Source: JANOXC01 sp031418215
GTDB lineage: Bacteria > Bacteroidota > Bacteroidia > AKYH767-A > OLB10
DNA: 45,369 nucleotides
NCBI GenBank assembly: GCA_031418215.1
Contig: JANOXC010000141.1
Span: 1 to 45,369, forward strand
Reading direction: 5' to 3'
Both the position numbers and the translations under genes were made by a program. This document shows, one piece after another, positions 25,528-34,283 of this stretch. How positions within the stretch are numbered: the first letter of the stretch is position 1; every line of letters starts with the position of its first letter. Below the pieces are notes generated by a model. It saw only the letters and a list, made by a program, of their open reading frames with translations, had not been told where the DNA came from and made no database searches.

Positions 25528-26289
25528 TTAACTAATAATTCCTTTTACGTATTCACGTGTAATTTCTTCTCGTGGATTTTCCAGCACCTGTTCAGCTGGT
25601 CCATATTCAATTATTTCACCCATGTACATAAAAATTACGTAGTCAGCGATTCTCCTTGCCTGCCGTAAAATATGTGTCACCATTACAATGGTATAATCTT
25701 TTTTTAGCTCAACAAATTTTTCTTCAATCCATTTACTTGAAATGGGATCAAGGGCTGATGTGGGTTCATCGCCTAGTATTATTGATGGCTCTACGGCAAG
25801 ACCTCTTGCAAGACAAAGTCGCTGTTGCTGTCCGATCGAAAGTTTTGATGCCGGAGAATCCAGTCTGTCTTTTACTTCATCCCACAGGGAAGCAATTTTC
25901 AGGTAATGCGTAGCTTTTTCAGCAATAATTTTTTTATCGCGCAAACCGTGTATTTTTAATCCATATACTACATTGGCATGAATCGACATAGGCAGTGGTG
26001 TGGGGCGCTGATTCAATAATCCCATTTTCTTGCGGATGGCGGTAACATCAGCATGCTTGTCATATATATCTTCTCCATTAACCAGTACTTTTCCTTCAAT
26101 ACGGGTATCAGCATTATTTTCAAGTAATCGGTTAAATGATTTAAACAATGTTGTTTTTCCGCAGCCTGAAGGACCAATTATACAAGTGATTTTTTTTTCC
26201 GGAATTTCTACATTAATATTTTTGAGAATATGCTGCTGCCCGATGTATACATTCAGATTCTTAACTTCTATACTTGATGAAAATGACAT
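25528..26289 (-). CDS. pstB: Phosphate-type ABC transporter ATP-binding protein PstB
   Basis: 253 residues, matching PstB length. Walker A is GPSGCGKTT (39-47), the Q-loop is LLNQRPTPLPMSI, the signature LSIGQQQRLCLARGLA and Walker B IILGDEPTSALDP. The PstB-like double reading (NRLLENNADTRIEGKVLVNGEDIYD) is present. It follows pstA by 8 bp. No phoU follows; a peroxiredoxin does. Sequence alone cannot tell whether the imported anion is phosphate, as assumed from the family, or another oxyanion. Confidence 0.92.
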   Translation of the reverse strand: MSFSSSIEVKNLNVYIGQQHILKNINVEIPEKKITCIIGPSGCGKTTLFKSFNRLLENNADTRIEGKVLVNGEDIYDKHADVTAIRKKMGLLNQRPTPLPMSIHANVVYGLKIHGLRDKKIIAEKATHYLKIASLWDEVKDRLDSPASKLSIGQQQRLCLARGLAVEPSIILGDEPTSALDPISSKWIEEKFVELKKDYTIVMVTHILRQARRIADYVIFMYMGEIIEYGPAEQVLENPREEITREYVKGIIS

Positions 26290-26297
26290 AATGCAGA

Positions 26298-27137
26298 TCA
26301 GATTTTATGTTTTGATAATTTATTATTGAGTAATCGTGATACAATATTAATGACAAGCACAATAATGGTGAGTATTAATGCCGCAGCATATGCTCTCCCT
26401 TGTACTTCAGGTATAGGGCTGCCAAGCTGGAAGAAGATAGCTAGTGGCAAAGTGGCGGTAGGCTGGTCAAATGATGTTGGAATATTGTCTGTATAGCCTG
26501 CAGTAAATAAAACGCAGGCTGCATCACCAATTCCACGCCCAAATGAAAGCAATATGGCAGTCAATATTCCAGGTGCTACCTGACGCAAAATAACCAAAGC
26601 GGTTTCAAGTCTTGTAGCACCTAATGAATAAACTGCATCGTTTAACTCACGTGGTACAAGGCGTGCTACTTCATCCATTGTGCGTACCATAATCGGAATA
26701 ACCAATAAGGTAACTGTAATAATACCTGCAAGCAAGGAGGCTTTTAAACCCAAAGCAACCATTAGTGTAAAGCCAAATGCTCCGTATACAATTGATGGCA
26801 CACCGAATAACACATCAAAAGATGAACGAACCAATGTTGCCAATTTCGAATCTTTTGGAAGATAAACATTAATATAGAGAACAATGGGAATGCTGATCAG
26901 CAAAGATAAAAATGTTGCTCCACCTGCTATGTATAAAGATCCGATGATTGCATTCAGAATACCGCCTTCTTTACCAATATAAAATCCACCTTCCGGAATT
27001 TTAGTAACCATATCGAAAGTGAGGTAGGATATCCCTTTACCGACAATTGTACAGAGAATTGAAAAAAGGCAAAGCAGTATGATAAGCGTTGCGCCTTTCA
27101 TCAATAATTTAAAAAAGAGTTCTTCCGCTTTTCTCAT
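26298..27137 (-). CDS. pstA: Phosphate-type ABC permease PstA
   Basis: 279 residues with six predicted membrane helices. The EAA-type loop that contacts the ATPase is DAVYSLGATRLETALVILRQVAPG, followed by GRGIGDAACVLFTAGYTDNIP, the usual PstA C-terminal motif. The start overlaps the end of pstC by 4 bp (ATGA), so the two permease genes are translationally coupled. Conventional Pst composition (one PstC, one PstA, two PstB) is expected. Confidence 0.92.
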   Translation of the reverse strand: MRKAEELFFKLLMKGATLIILLCLFSILCTIVGKGISYLTFDMVTKIPEGGFYIGKEGGILNAIIGSLYIAGGATFLSLLISIPIVLYINVYLPKDSKLATLVRSSFDVLFGVPSIVYGAFGFTLMVALGLKASLLAGIITVTLLVIPIMVRTMDEVARLVPRELNDAVYSLGATRLETALVILRQVAPGILTAILLSFGRGIGDAACVLFTAGYTDNIPTSFDQPTATLPLAIFFQLGSPIPEVQGRAYAAALILTIIVLVINIVSRLLNNKLSKHKI

Positions 27138-28030
27138 AGTTTAAATCTTTTTTCCAATCGAACAAGTGCATAACGGGAGATGATGTTGAAACTTACAATG
27201 ATTACAAAAAGAATCAGCGCAGCCAGCATCAATGCTGCATCATACAGTGGAACGCTCATCATTTCACCATAATTGTTGGCAATCAATGCAGGCAGTGGAT
27301 AACATGAATCGAAAATTGAATGTGGGGCGATGGGGATATTCCCGCACACCATCAATACAGCAATGGTTTCTCCCAGTGCACGAGAGAGGGCAAGAACAGT
27401 GGCTGCCATTATTCCGGGAATTGCTTTACGTACAACAACCAGTTTGGTGGTTTGCCATTTGGTTGCACCCAATGACAAGGATGCATCTCGCAGTTCCTGT
27501 GGGATCGCGGCGAAAACTTCACCAAGTATGCTGATGATTAGCGGAAAAATCATAATGGCCAGTATGATGGCACCGGCAAGCACACTGTAGCCGGATGAAT
27601 AATCAACAAATTTCGGCGCCAGCACATCGGCTACGAAAGGAACAACAATCAATACGCCCCAAACACCATAAACAACAGGGGGAACACCGGCCAGCAATTC
27701 AATTAATGGCGTTACCACTTTCTTTGACCTCTGCGATGCGTACTCTGATATATATATTGAAGCAAGCAGGCAAAGTGGGAATGAAATAATTAATGCCAGC
27801 ACGGTTACCCAAACTGTTCCCATGATAAAAGGATAAAAACCGAATTCAGCCTTAAAGGGTTTCCAGTTCTCAGCCGTGAGCATTTTCCATAATGAATGCT
27901 CACTCAAAATGGGAAATGCTTTGATCAGCAGGCCCAACCCGATTAGTACAGTTAAGAGCACGGAGATGACAGTCATACTCTGCATCAGCCGTGCTGTAAG
28001 GTTATCTAATCGAGTTCTTCCTGAAGACAT
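27134..28030 (-). CDS. pstC: Phosphate-type ABC permease PstC
   Basis: 298 residues and six membrane helices. The cytoplasmic N-terminus (TRLDNLTARLMQSMTVIS) and the coupling loop ELRDASLSLGATKWQTTKLVV with SRALGETIAVLMVCGN are PstC signatures. The periplasmic loop region WKPFKAEFGFYPFI after the first helix is conserved in PstC. It starts 32 bp after pstS and overlaps pstA. Confidence 0.92.
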   Translation of the reverse strand: MSSGRTRLDNLTARLMQSMTVISVLLTVLIGLGLLIKAFPILSEHSLWKMLTAENWKPFKAEFGFYPFIMGTVWVTVLALIISFPLCLLASIYISEYASQRSKKVVTPLIELLAGVPPVVYGVWGVLIVVPFVADVLAPKFVDYSSGYSVLAGAIILAIMIFPLIISILGEVFAAIPQELRDASLSLGATKWQTTKLVVVRKAIPGIMAATVLALSRALGETIAVLMVCGNIPIAPHSIFDSCYPLPALIANNYGEMMSVPLYDAALMLAALILFVIIVSFNIISRYALVRLEKRFKL

Positions 28031-28062
28031 TAAAAACTAGTTAATTAAAATCTGGTGTGAAT

Positions 28063-29016
28063 TTATTTAATCTTATTCAATTCAACAGCCAGCCTATCCT
28101 TTGAAAAACCAACATAACCCGATTCATCCAAATATCGCTGTCCATCAGTCAAAATATAAGTCAAGAATGCTTTTACGGCAGGGCTACCTGATTTTCCTTT
28201 CGTCACAAAATAGAGGTCGCGGGCAGGGGGTGAGGGATATTTCCCGGATGCAATGGCATTCATTAGTGCATCTAAATTATCGTAAAAATTTTCATCTGCA
28301 TCAATAGTACCATTTTTATTTAGATCAATTGGCACTACTCTTACACCATTATCCTGCTTTTTGGATTTGCCGTCATAAACATATACAATGTTATTATATC
28401 CAATGCCGACTGGATCTTTTTTAACTGCAGTTGCCACGCCAGGATCGCCAAATACGCCCACTCCTAAAAGGTCTTCCTGTTTCCTGCTGAAATATTTTGC
28501 CCAAGTTTCTCCGGCACCTGATGCATCAGACCGGGTATATACATGCACTGGTACTGTTGATTTTATTCCAATTACCTGGCCCCAGTTTTTGGCTTTGCCG
28601 GTAACCCATAAATTATAAAACAAATCACGCTTAACCCCTTTTTTCAGGATTTTACTTAATAATGGATTGGAAGCGCTGCATGTAGGGACAACGGCATCTT
28701 TCGCCACTGCAATTGGATAGGCGCCCCGTTTTGTTTCTTCCGGATTGATATCACGGGAAACCATTCCAATATCAGCAGCTCCTGTTAATACATCCGTAAT
28801 ACCTTTTCCAGCTCCGCCTGCTGAAATATCAATTTTTACACCTGGATTGATTTTCCGGAATTCCTCTGCCCATTTTACAGCGAGCGGATAGAGGGCAAAT
28901 GCTCCGGAAATGGTAATGTTGCCAGATAGGGTAGGTTTTTGTTCCGAAAAAGTAGTTTGAGGTTTGGCCGTTAAAATGATTGTTATCATCGCCAATATAT
29001 ATTTGCTTTTATTCAT
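28063..29016 (-). CDS. pstS: PstS-like periplasmic binding protein with an EF-hand-type loop
   Basis: 317 residues. A signal peptide (KYILAMITIILTAKPQTTFS) is followed by a type II periplasmic-binding fold. The anion-site segments are ISGAFALYPL, SAGGAGKGITDVL and TRSDASGAGETWAKYF, the last close to the R-x-D-x-S-G-T motif of PstS. An inserted segment DLNKNGTIDADE (231-242) is a perfect 12-residue EF-hand loop (Asp, Asn, Asn, Gly, Ile, Asp, Glu at canonical places) and could bind calcium. Similar segments occur in some Bacteroidota PstS proteins as I recall. The specificity residues cannot be confirmed, so phosphate is the default and sulfur oxyanions are an alternative given the regulator upstream. 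Confidence 0.85.
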   Translation of the reverse strand: MNKSKYILAMITIILTAKPQTTFSEQKPTLSGNITISGAFALYPLAVKWAEEFRKINPGVKIDISAGGAGKGITDVLTGAADIGMVSRDINPEETKRGAYPIAVAKDAVVPTCSASNPLLSKILKKGVKRDLFYNLWVTGKAKNWGQVIGIKSTVPVHVYTRSDASGAGETWAKYFSRKQEDLLGVGVFGDPGVATAVKKDPVGIGYNNIVYVYDGKSKKQDNGVRVVPIDLNKNGTIDADENFYDNLDALMNAIASGKYPSPPARDLYFVTKGKSGSPAVKAFLTYILTDGQRYLDESGYVGFSKDRLAVELNKIK

Positions 29017-29049
29017 GACTATTTCGTGTATTTATAAGTTATGTATTTT

Positions 29050-30165
29050 TTAAAATGAAATCTGCAATTGTGCACCAATGATATCATTGTTGATGGTAGT
29101 GCCTTCTTCATTTCTGCTCGTGTAATTTACCTGCAATTTAACCCAATCGTTAATGAAATAGTTCACACCACCAAGCACATTTGATCCAACATTTCTTTCC
29201 ACGTCTAAATTAGTGTCGAATACATCATACCTGGCAACTAATTGCAGTTTTTTATGCAAAATGTAACCAGATGCCTGTGCATAATATCCGCTGCGTTTTA
29301 CATCTCCGTCTTCGCCTTCAATGTATTCACCTTTCACCGTAATTATTTTATAAGTATAGCTAAGTTCAGCGGCAATCCTGTTCCTTCTTTTGTTTTCCTT
29401 ATTGGCTAACTGATAAGATCCTCTATAAATTGCTCCACCAACATCAAGACCTTTAATTGGATGAATCACCAGCCTGCCTGCAAAGTCTTTAGCTTCATTG
29501 GTTTCTAGAACATTAATTCCTGCTCCGTCGAATACCCCACCAAAGTAATCAATTATGTATCTGTCTTTTTTTTTCCAAAGACTACCGAATAATTGTACAC
29601 CCACATCACGTCCATTATTGTTTCCAAGAACATCCCTTGAACGATTCACCAGTGCTTCTACTACTTGTGCGCGCTCAATGGTTTCCATGTTATTGGATGG
29701 AGTAAGGTTCTCCAATGACAGTGGTAATTTAAACTGGCCAACTTCTAACTTAACATAATCAGATGGTTTAAAAACGGTATAAGCATCAATTAGCTTTGGG
29801 GAAACTGCCATTTCTGTTTGTAAACGATATTCCCAGTTGGGGGTTACATTTCCCCTGAAATCGAGCCGTGCTCGGCGGATATCGCCAGCATCGGCCTTGC
29901 CTGCTTCTTGCAAACTTTGAAAACGGACTTGCGTATATCCGCAAATTTGAATAAGTATGTGCGCATTCACAGGAATGGATTTTTGCTTTTCTTTTTGATC
30001 TTGGGCTTTTATTGCTGCATCTGCCCTTATTGAGTCAGCATCAATCTGACTGATTAGGTTTTTGCTGATGAGCAAATTAAGTAAGTCATCGTTAGTCTGG
30101 GCTCTGGCATTGGTAATTACCATTAATGACACCAGTAAGAAAAGTATTAGGGTTACTTTCTTCAT
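29050..30165 (-). CDS. OprO/OprP-type outer-membrane porin
   Basis: 371 residues with a signal peptide (MKKVTLILFLLVSLMVITNARA). A short helical/coiled region (about 24-62: LLNLLISKNLISQIDADSI and a Lys/Glu-rich stretch) is followed by a beta-barrel with alternating strands. Recognisable segments are YTQVRFQSL, RARLDFRGNVTPNWEYRLQTEM, VKLEVGQFKLPLSLENLTPSN, a conserved ALVNRSRDVLGNNNGRDVGVQLFG and a C-terminal aromatic end (QLQISF). It resembles the phosphate-selective porin O/P family. It lies 33 bp upstream of pstS on the same strand and should admit the anion into the periplasm. The gap to the Rrf2 gene is 98 bp and holds a possible promoter. Confidence 0.87.
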   Translation of the reverse strand: MKKVTLILFLLVSLMVITNARAQTNDDLLNLLISKNLISQIDADSIRADAAIKAQDQKEKQKSIPVNAHILIQICGYTQVRFQSLQEAGKADAGDIRRARLDFRGNVTPNWEYRLQTEMAVSPKLIDAYTVFKPSDYVKLEVGQFKLPLSLENLTPSNNMETIERAQVVEALVNRSRDVLGNNNGRDVGVQLFGSLWKKKDRYIIDYFGGVFDGAGINVLETNEAKDFAGRLVIHPIKGLDVGGAIYRGSYQLANKENKRRNRIAAELSYTYKIITVKGEYIEGEDGDVKRSGYYAQASGYILHKKLQLVARYDVFDTNLDVERNVGSNVLGGVNYFINDWVKLQVNYTSRNEEGTTINNDIIGAQLQISF

Positions 30166-30189
30166 GATTTTAATTTATTGTATTGTTAG

Positions 30190-30223
30190 TCTATCGATTT
30201 AGTAGATTAATGATGCAAATGTA
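30190..30223 (-). promoter_or_regulatory. Candidate -7 element and dyad between the Rrf2 gene and the porin
   Basis: On the minus strand TACATTTG (30216-30223) fits TAnnTTTG, about 50 nt before the porin ATG. Just downstream is the imperfect dyad TCTACTAAATCGATAGA (30190-30206), whose outer four bases are symmetric. It could be an Rrf2 operator placed as a roadblock, but no -33 TTG was found and the dyad is weak. Confidence 0.3.
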
Positions 30224-30263
30224 TATTTCAAATCAAGAAAAAGAAGAACTTTTTGGTGAAAGT

Positions 30264-30701
30264 TTATTTTTTACGGGCCAATCGCTGTTCGCGTTTGAGC
30301 ATATCGGCAAGTGTTACTTTGCTCAGGATCCGGTTGGTAGCTTCACGTACTTCCTGCACCACATTCCGAAGGCCGCAAATTGATTCGTCTTCACATTCGA
30401 TGCAAGGTTCATAAAATTTATAGGAAACACAGGGGATTAAAGCAATGGGGCCATCAATAAGTCGGATAATATGACCGATATTGATCTCATTGACACTTTG
30501 TCGCAAAGAATACCCGCCGTATTTTCCTTTACGGCTTTGTAATATGCCGTCTTTCTTTAACTCCAACAAAATCGCCTCCAGGAATTTCTTCGGTATGTTT
30601 TGCTCCTCGGAAATCTCTGCAATCAAGATTGGCTCTTCATTGCCTTTTTTAGCAATGTATTCCAATGCTTTGAGGGCATACTTGCATTTCTTTGATAACA
30701 T
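30264..30701 (-). CDS. Rrf2-family transcriptional regulator with a C-terminal cysteine cluster
   Basis: 145 residues. An N-terminal winged helix (MLSKKCKYALKALEYIA; recognition helix around IPKKFLEAILLELKK; wing SRKGKYGGYSL) is followed by the dimer helix and a cysteine region with Cys91, Cys100, Cys103 and Cys109. IscR and NsrR bind [2Fe-2S] or [4Fe-4S] through three cysteines in this part; the spacing here differs (C-x8-C-x2-C-x5-C), so Fe-S binding or thiol sensing is inferred. CymR-type Rrf2 proteins control cysteine and sulfur genes. It is the first gene of a same-strand run of porin, pstSCAB and peroxiredoxin. An AACTG-TT-CAGTT palindrome at 30736-30747, 35-46 bp upstream of its ATG, may be an autoregulatory site. 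Confidence 0.88.
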   Translation of the reverse strand: MLSKKCKYALKALEYIAKKGNEEPILIAEISEEQNIPKKFLEAILLELKKDGILQSRKGKYGGYSLRQSVNEINIGHIIRLIDGPIALIPCVSYKFYEPCIECEDESICGLRNVVQEVREATNRILSKVTLADMLKREQRLARKK

Positions 30702-30782
30702 ATGGTCCCGGGTTGATTTTTTTGCTTGGTAACGTAACTGTTCAGTTTGCTGATGCGAAGTTAATTAAACGCCCGTTTTTTC

Positions 30783-32654
30783 TTATTTGTTTCCTAAATC
30801 AATAAAAGATTGATAAAGTAACTGACGATATGCCTTAGCTTGATTAATCGAAATGGAATCGGGCTGATTGCCGTTAATAAAATCAATTTTTCCTGTAGCG
30901 TTATTATATATAAAACTTCCCGAATCATTCACCCAGCCCAATGATTCATCAAAATCAGCATATGCGAAATTGTTTCGCGTGGTATTCATTAAATCATTAC
31001 TCCATGAAAATTGTTGAGCATTAAATTTGAATTGATTTAACAACGTAGCAGCTAAATCATTTTGGTTGCCGATATTATTAATTTGTTTTCCTGCCAATGA
31101 AGATAGCAATGCCGGTCCATAAAATAAAAGAGGTATCCTATGTGTCAGCATATCATAATAATCGCGATTCCTGGGCTGTATGTGTCCATGATCTGCTACA
31201 AGAATGAATAAGGTGTTTTTATACCATGGTTGCTGTTTGGCTTTTGTAAAATACTCCTTCAGGCATTCATCGGTATAACGTGCAGCATTACGGAAATTGG
31301 AAGGGATATCTTTTCCTTTTATATAATCAGGGCGTGGTATTTCATAAGGTTCATGTGAACTAAGCGTAACCAGCATGGAAAAGAATGGTTCAGGAGTGTT
31401 ATTGAGTTCGGTTAATTGCCTGTCAAGCACAAATTCATCATGAGCACCCCATTTGGAATTCATACTTCCTGAAGGAAAATCATCTTTGCCAACCAAGTGT
31501 TGAAAACCACCATATAGTAAATACGATTGCATGTTGGCAAAACCTAATTCACCACCATAATAGAAAGACAAGTTGTAACCCTGGCTTTTAAAGTAATGGG
31601 AGAGGTAGGGAAGTTGTTCTGTTTTGTCTGTAAAACGGATAATGCTGTGGTCCGGCTGTGCAGGAAAACCACTGAGCAATGAAGGAAAAGCCTGATCGGT
31701 TCTTCTTCCAGTTGCATATATATTACTGAACAGTAAACCTGAATCACACAGTGAGCTAAAAAATGGCGTCACATTTATGTCACCATGAAGAGGCGCTATA
31801 ATGTCGGCTGTCCAGCTTTCAAGCATGATTAATACAATGTTCGGCTTTGATCCGTGATTGAGAATTTCAACAGTGTTTGATTTGCCCGAATTGTACAAAC
31901 CTGATATCACTCGTTTGGCATAATCATCACTCATTCCCTGAAATGGATTGTGATCATTTAGTTTTGATTTGCTTAGATTATTGGCCAAGTGCCAAAGTGG
32001 ATTCGTTGATACGTGATTCAGCACTGTTCTGGGAGAGAAGTAGGCAGCACTTTCATTAATGGGAATAAGTTGCCAGCCGCCCCTGATACCCAGAAAAATA
32101 ATTCCTGATGAAACAATTACTATGAAAACTTTTTTCCAAAAAATAGCGAGTTGTATAGGAAAATGTCTGCCAACAAACTGCTTAAAGAAATAAATGGTAA
32201 CACCGGTAATCAGTGCAAAAAATCCTAAACTTAAAAATAATTGTAAAAAAGAAAGAGAGGCCATTATTTCTCTGGGATCGGCAGCAAAAGTTATTGCTCG
32301 CCTATTCAGAATGGTTCCCCAACTTTCATAGATCTTAATATTGGCAATCAATAGAACAGTGCAAACAGGTATGATAATGTAATGGTATATTTTTATTGCT
32401 TTTTGAAAAACCCGTGCTCCTGTAAATTGATAAATTGTTAGTAGAAGAAAAGGAAATGCTGCAGCATAAGAAGCAGCGGAAAAGTCCAGCCGAATTGCGT
32501 GCGTTATTGTATTTATGATTTCGGAAATGGTAAAATGAATATTGTTTAATACTAATTGAATAAAAAATAACATCCTAAAAAAGCAGAAAAACAGTAGCCA
32601 GAATACATATTGCCGCAATAAATAAATGAAATGGCTGCCTGAATTAATTGTCAT
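30783..32654 (-). CDS. LTA-synthase-like sulfatase-superfamily membrane phosphotransferase
   Basis: 623 residues. Five N-terminal transmembrane helices (to about residue 200) precede an extracytoplasmic alkaline-phosphatase-fold domain. Catalytic features: metal ligand Glu in VLIMLESW (about 279), nucleophile Thr in GRRTDQAFPSLLSG (about 319), and VADHGH (about 487). This matches LtaS/OpgB-type glycerophosphate or phosphoethanolamine transferases that modify surface glycans or lipid A; Bacteroidota have no lipoteichoic acid, so the acceptor is unknown. It starts 2 bp after the nuclease-like gene ends and is probably co-transcribed with it. Confidence 0.85.
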   Translation of the reverse strand: MTINSGSHFIYLLRQYVFWLLFFCFFRMLFFIQLVLNNIHFTISEIINTITHAIRLDFSAASYAAAFPFLLLTIYQFTGARVFQKAIKIYHYIIIPVCTVLLIANIKIYESWGTILNRRAITFAADPREIMASLSFLQLFLSLGFFALITGVTIYFFKQFVGRHFPIQLAIFWKKVFIVIVSSGIIFLGIRGGWQLIPINESAAYFSPRTVLNHVSTNPLWHLANNLSKSKLNDHNPFQGMSDDYAKRVISGLYNSGKSNTVEILNHGSKPNIVLIMLESWTADIIAPLHGDINVTPFFSSLCDSGLLFSNIYATGRRTDQAFPSLLSGFPAQPDHSIIRFTDKTEQLPYLSHYFKSQGYNLSFYYGGELGFANMQSYLLYGGFQHLVGKDDFPSGSMNSKWGAHDEFVLDRQLTELNNTPEPFFSMLVTLSSHEPYEIPRPDYIKGKDIPSNFRNAARYTDECLKEYFTKAKQQPWYKNTLFILVADHGHIQPRNRDYYDMLTHRIPLLFYGPALLSSLAGKQINNIGNQNDLAATLLNQFKFNAQQFSWSNDLMNTTRNNFAYADFDESLGWVNDSGSFIYNNATGKIDFINGNQPDSISINQAKAYRQLLYQSFIDLGNK

Positions 32655-32656
32655 TT

Positions 32657-33367
32657 TTATTTAAATAATCCTTCTTTAAAATCATTCTGTTGCTTAGTGC
32701 ACCACCCAATAAAATCGCAATCATATGGGTTATTACATTGTTCACCCATTTTAATGGGTGGTACAGAAGGTGATGCTAAAATATATTTTATTTCCTCAAT
32801 TCTCTTATTGATATTTTCTTGTCGGGCCATGCAATGATCAAGAACAGAAGTGAATTGGAACAATTCAGCTAATGGATCACCGGTATGAATATCGTTGTAA
32901 TGTTTTTTTAAATGAATGATGCTAAAATCTTTCAATACCAATCCACTGCCGGAGATGACATAATATTGTAATGCAGCATCTTCAATATAAGTGTCGCTGA
33001 TTTTCTCCGAGCTTTTTACTTCATAAGCATGCCAGCCATCATTGTAAACTAAAATGTCTAACGCCGACATAACGCTATTATATATAAATGCAGCTTCATA
33101 AATCACGGTCTCTTTTTGATTGGTAAGAAAAGAAGTTTGCTTTGCACTTGCACCGTATTGGCCCGGGTGGGCAGGGCTTACATCAATTCCGTTGGGAAAA
33201 ATACTCCTTGCCAGGTGACCTATATCATGGCCTTTTTCGAACCTGATTTTCCTGGCTTCCGGCAAAGGATCCCTCAATCTATTGTAATACTTATAGAGGT
33301 ATACCGATTTAAGACATTGCTTGCCCCTGATATAACTGCTTTTGGAGATCTGATAATTCAATGCCAA
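32657..33367 (-). CDS. Stand-alone Cas4-like PD-(D/E)XK nuclease with a four-cysteine Fe-S motif
   Basis: 236 residues. A RecB-type nuclease core is visible: His51 in EKGHDIGHLA, Asp104 in SALDILVY, Glu116-x-Lys118 in YEVKSS, and Gln134 in LQYYV. Cys18 near the N-terminus and Cys211, Cys217, Cys223 (CNNPYDCDFIGWC) near the C-terminus match the 1+3 cysteine arrangement that binds [4Fe-4S] in Cas4 and AddB. It also resembles the N-terminal half of DUF2779 proteins, which normally continue into a second RNase-H-like domain; here the gene stops just after the Cys motif. It should be a DNA exonuclease/endonuclease, but its pathway is unknown. There is no CRISPR array or cas gene in the window. Confidence 0.78.
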   Translation of the reverse strand: MALNYQISKSSYIRGKQCLKSVYLYKYYNRLRDPLPEARKIRFEKGHDIGHLARSIFPNGIDVSPAHPGQYGASAKQTSFLTNQKETVIYEAAFIYNSVMSALDILVYNDGWHAYEVKSSEKISDTYIEDAALQYYVISGSGLVLKDFSIIHLKKHYNDIHTGDPLAELFQFTSVLDHCMARQENINKRIEEIKYILASPSVPPIKMGEQCNNPYDCDFIGWCTKQQNDFKEGLFK

Positions 33368-33452
33368 TTACTTTTGTTTTAAAGCACGAAGTTACAATGT
33401 AATGGGAATTTGATTCATCAATTGAAATAGCAGGCTTGTTAAGTAGTGTGTT

Positions 33453-34283
33453 TTAATGCAATAAACTTGTTAGTTTAATAGCTTCTATTGCTTCTTTAAC
33501 ATCATGAACCCTTAAAAAGTCTGCGCCATTCATCAAAGCAATGGTATTTAATACCGTAGTTCCATTTGAAGCTTGTGCAGCTTTGATACCCAATGTCTGG
33601 TTGATCATTGATTTACGCGATAATCCAACTAACAACGGGCAATTCAATACTTTGAAATAGCTCAATTCTTTTAAAAGTTGGAAATTGTGCGAAGTAGTTT
33701 TACCAAAACCGAATCCCGGGTCAATAATAATGTCTTTTATACCGCATGCCCTGGCTTCTTGAATTTGTTTTGTAAAAAAAGAAATCAAATCAATGGTCAC
33801 ATTCTCATACGAAGGATGCGCTTGCATCGTTTGAGGAGTACCCTGCATGTGCATCATAATGTACGGGACATTCAATTTCCCCAGAACTTCAAACATATGC
33901 GGGTCATAAATGCCCCCTGAAATATCATTTATGATGGAAGCACCTGCAGAAATGGCTTTATTAGCAATTGACGATCGGCAGGTATCAACAGAAATAATTA
34001 ATTGAGGGAATTTTTTTGTTAATAACTTAAGTGCCGGTTCCAGCCTTTGCCATTCTTCAGCTTCTGATATTTCAATTGCACCCGGTCGGGAGGATACAGC
34101 GCCGATATCGATAACTGATGCCCCTTCGGCAACCATTTTCCCTGCCTGCAGGAAGATGTTATTTTCATCGTTAAATTTGCCACCGTCAAAGAATGAATCA
34201 GGGGTAACATTCAGGATGCCTATTGCCAATGGTTGGGCGATATTTAAAATCCTTCCGCGGCAGTTTAATAATGTATTAATCAT
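33453..34283 (-). CDS. folP: Dihydropteroate synthase
   Basis: 276 residues. It condenses 6-hydroxymethyl-7,8-dihydropterin diphosphate with p-aminobenzoate in folate synthesis and is the sulfonamide target. All motifs are present: GILNVTPDSFFDGG (pterin-phosphate site), IDIGAVSSRPGA, ISVDTCRSSIANKAI, INDISGG, IIDPGFGFGKT (pterin Lys/Asn region), GLSRKSMI and the end RVHDVKEAI. The start is ATG at 34283, only 27 bp from the divergent DUF1599 gene, so the promoters of the two must overlap each other or the coding starts. Confidence 0.95.
   Translation of the reverse strand: MINTLLNCRGRILNIAQPLAIGILNVTPDSFFDGGKFNDENNIFLQAGKMVAEGASVIDIGAVSSRPGAIEISEAEEWQRLEPALKLLTKKFPQLIISVDTCRSSIANKAISAGASIINDISGGIYDPHMFEVLGKLNVPYIMMHMQGTPQTMQAHPSYENVTIDLISFFTKQIQEARACGIKDIIIDPGFGFGKTTSHNFQLLKELSYFKVLNCPLLVGLSRKSMINQTLGIKAAQASNGTTVLNTIALMNGADFLRVHDVKEAIEAIKLTSLLH

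Noticed and set aside
32657..33367. A CRISPR-Cas locus around the Cas4-like gene
   Set aside because: No direct-repeat array, Cas1, Cas2 or effector gene is seen on either strand nearby; the neighbours are an envelope phosphotransferase and folP.
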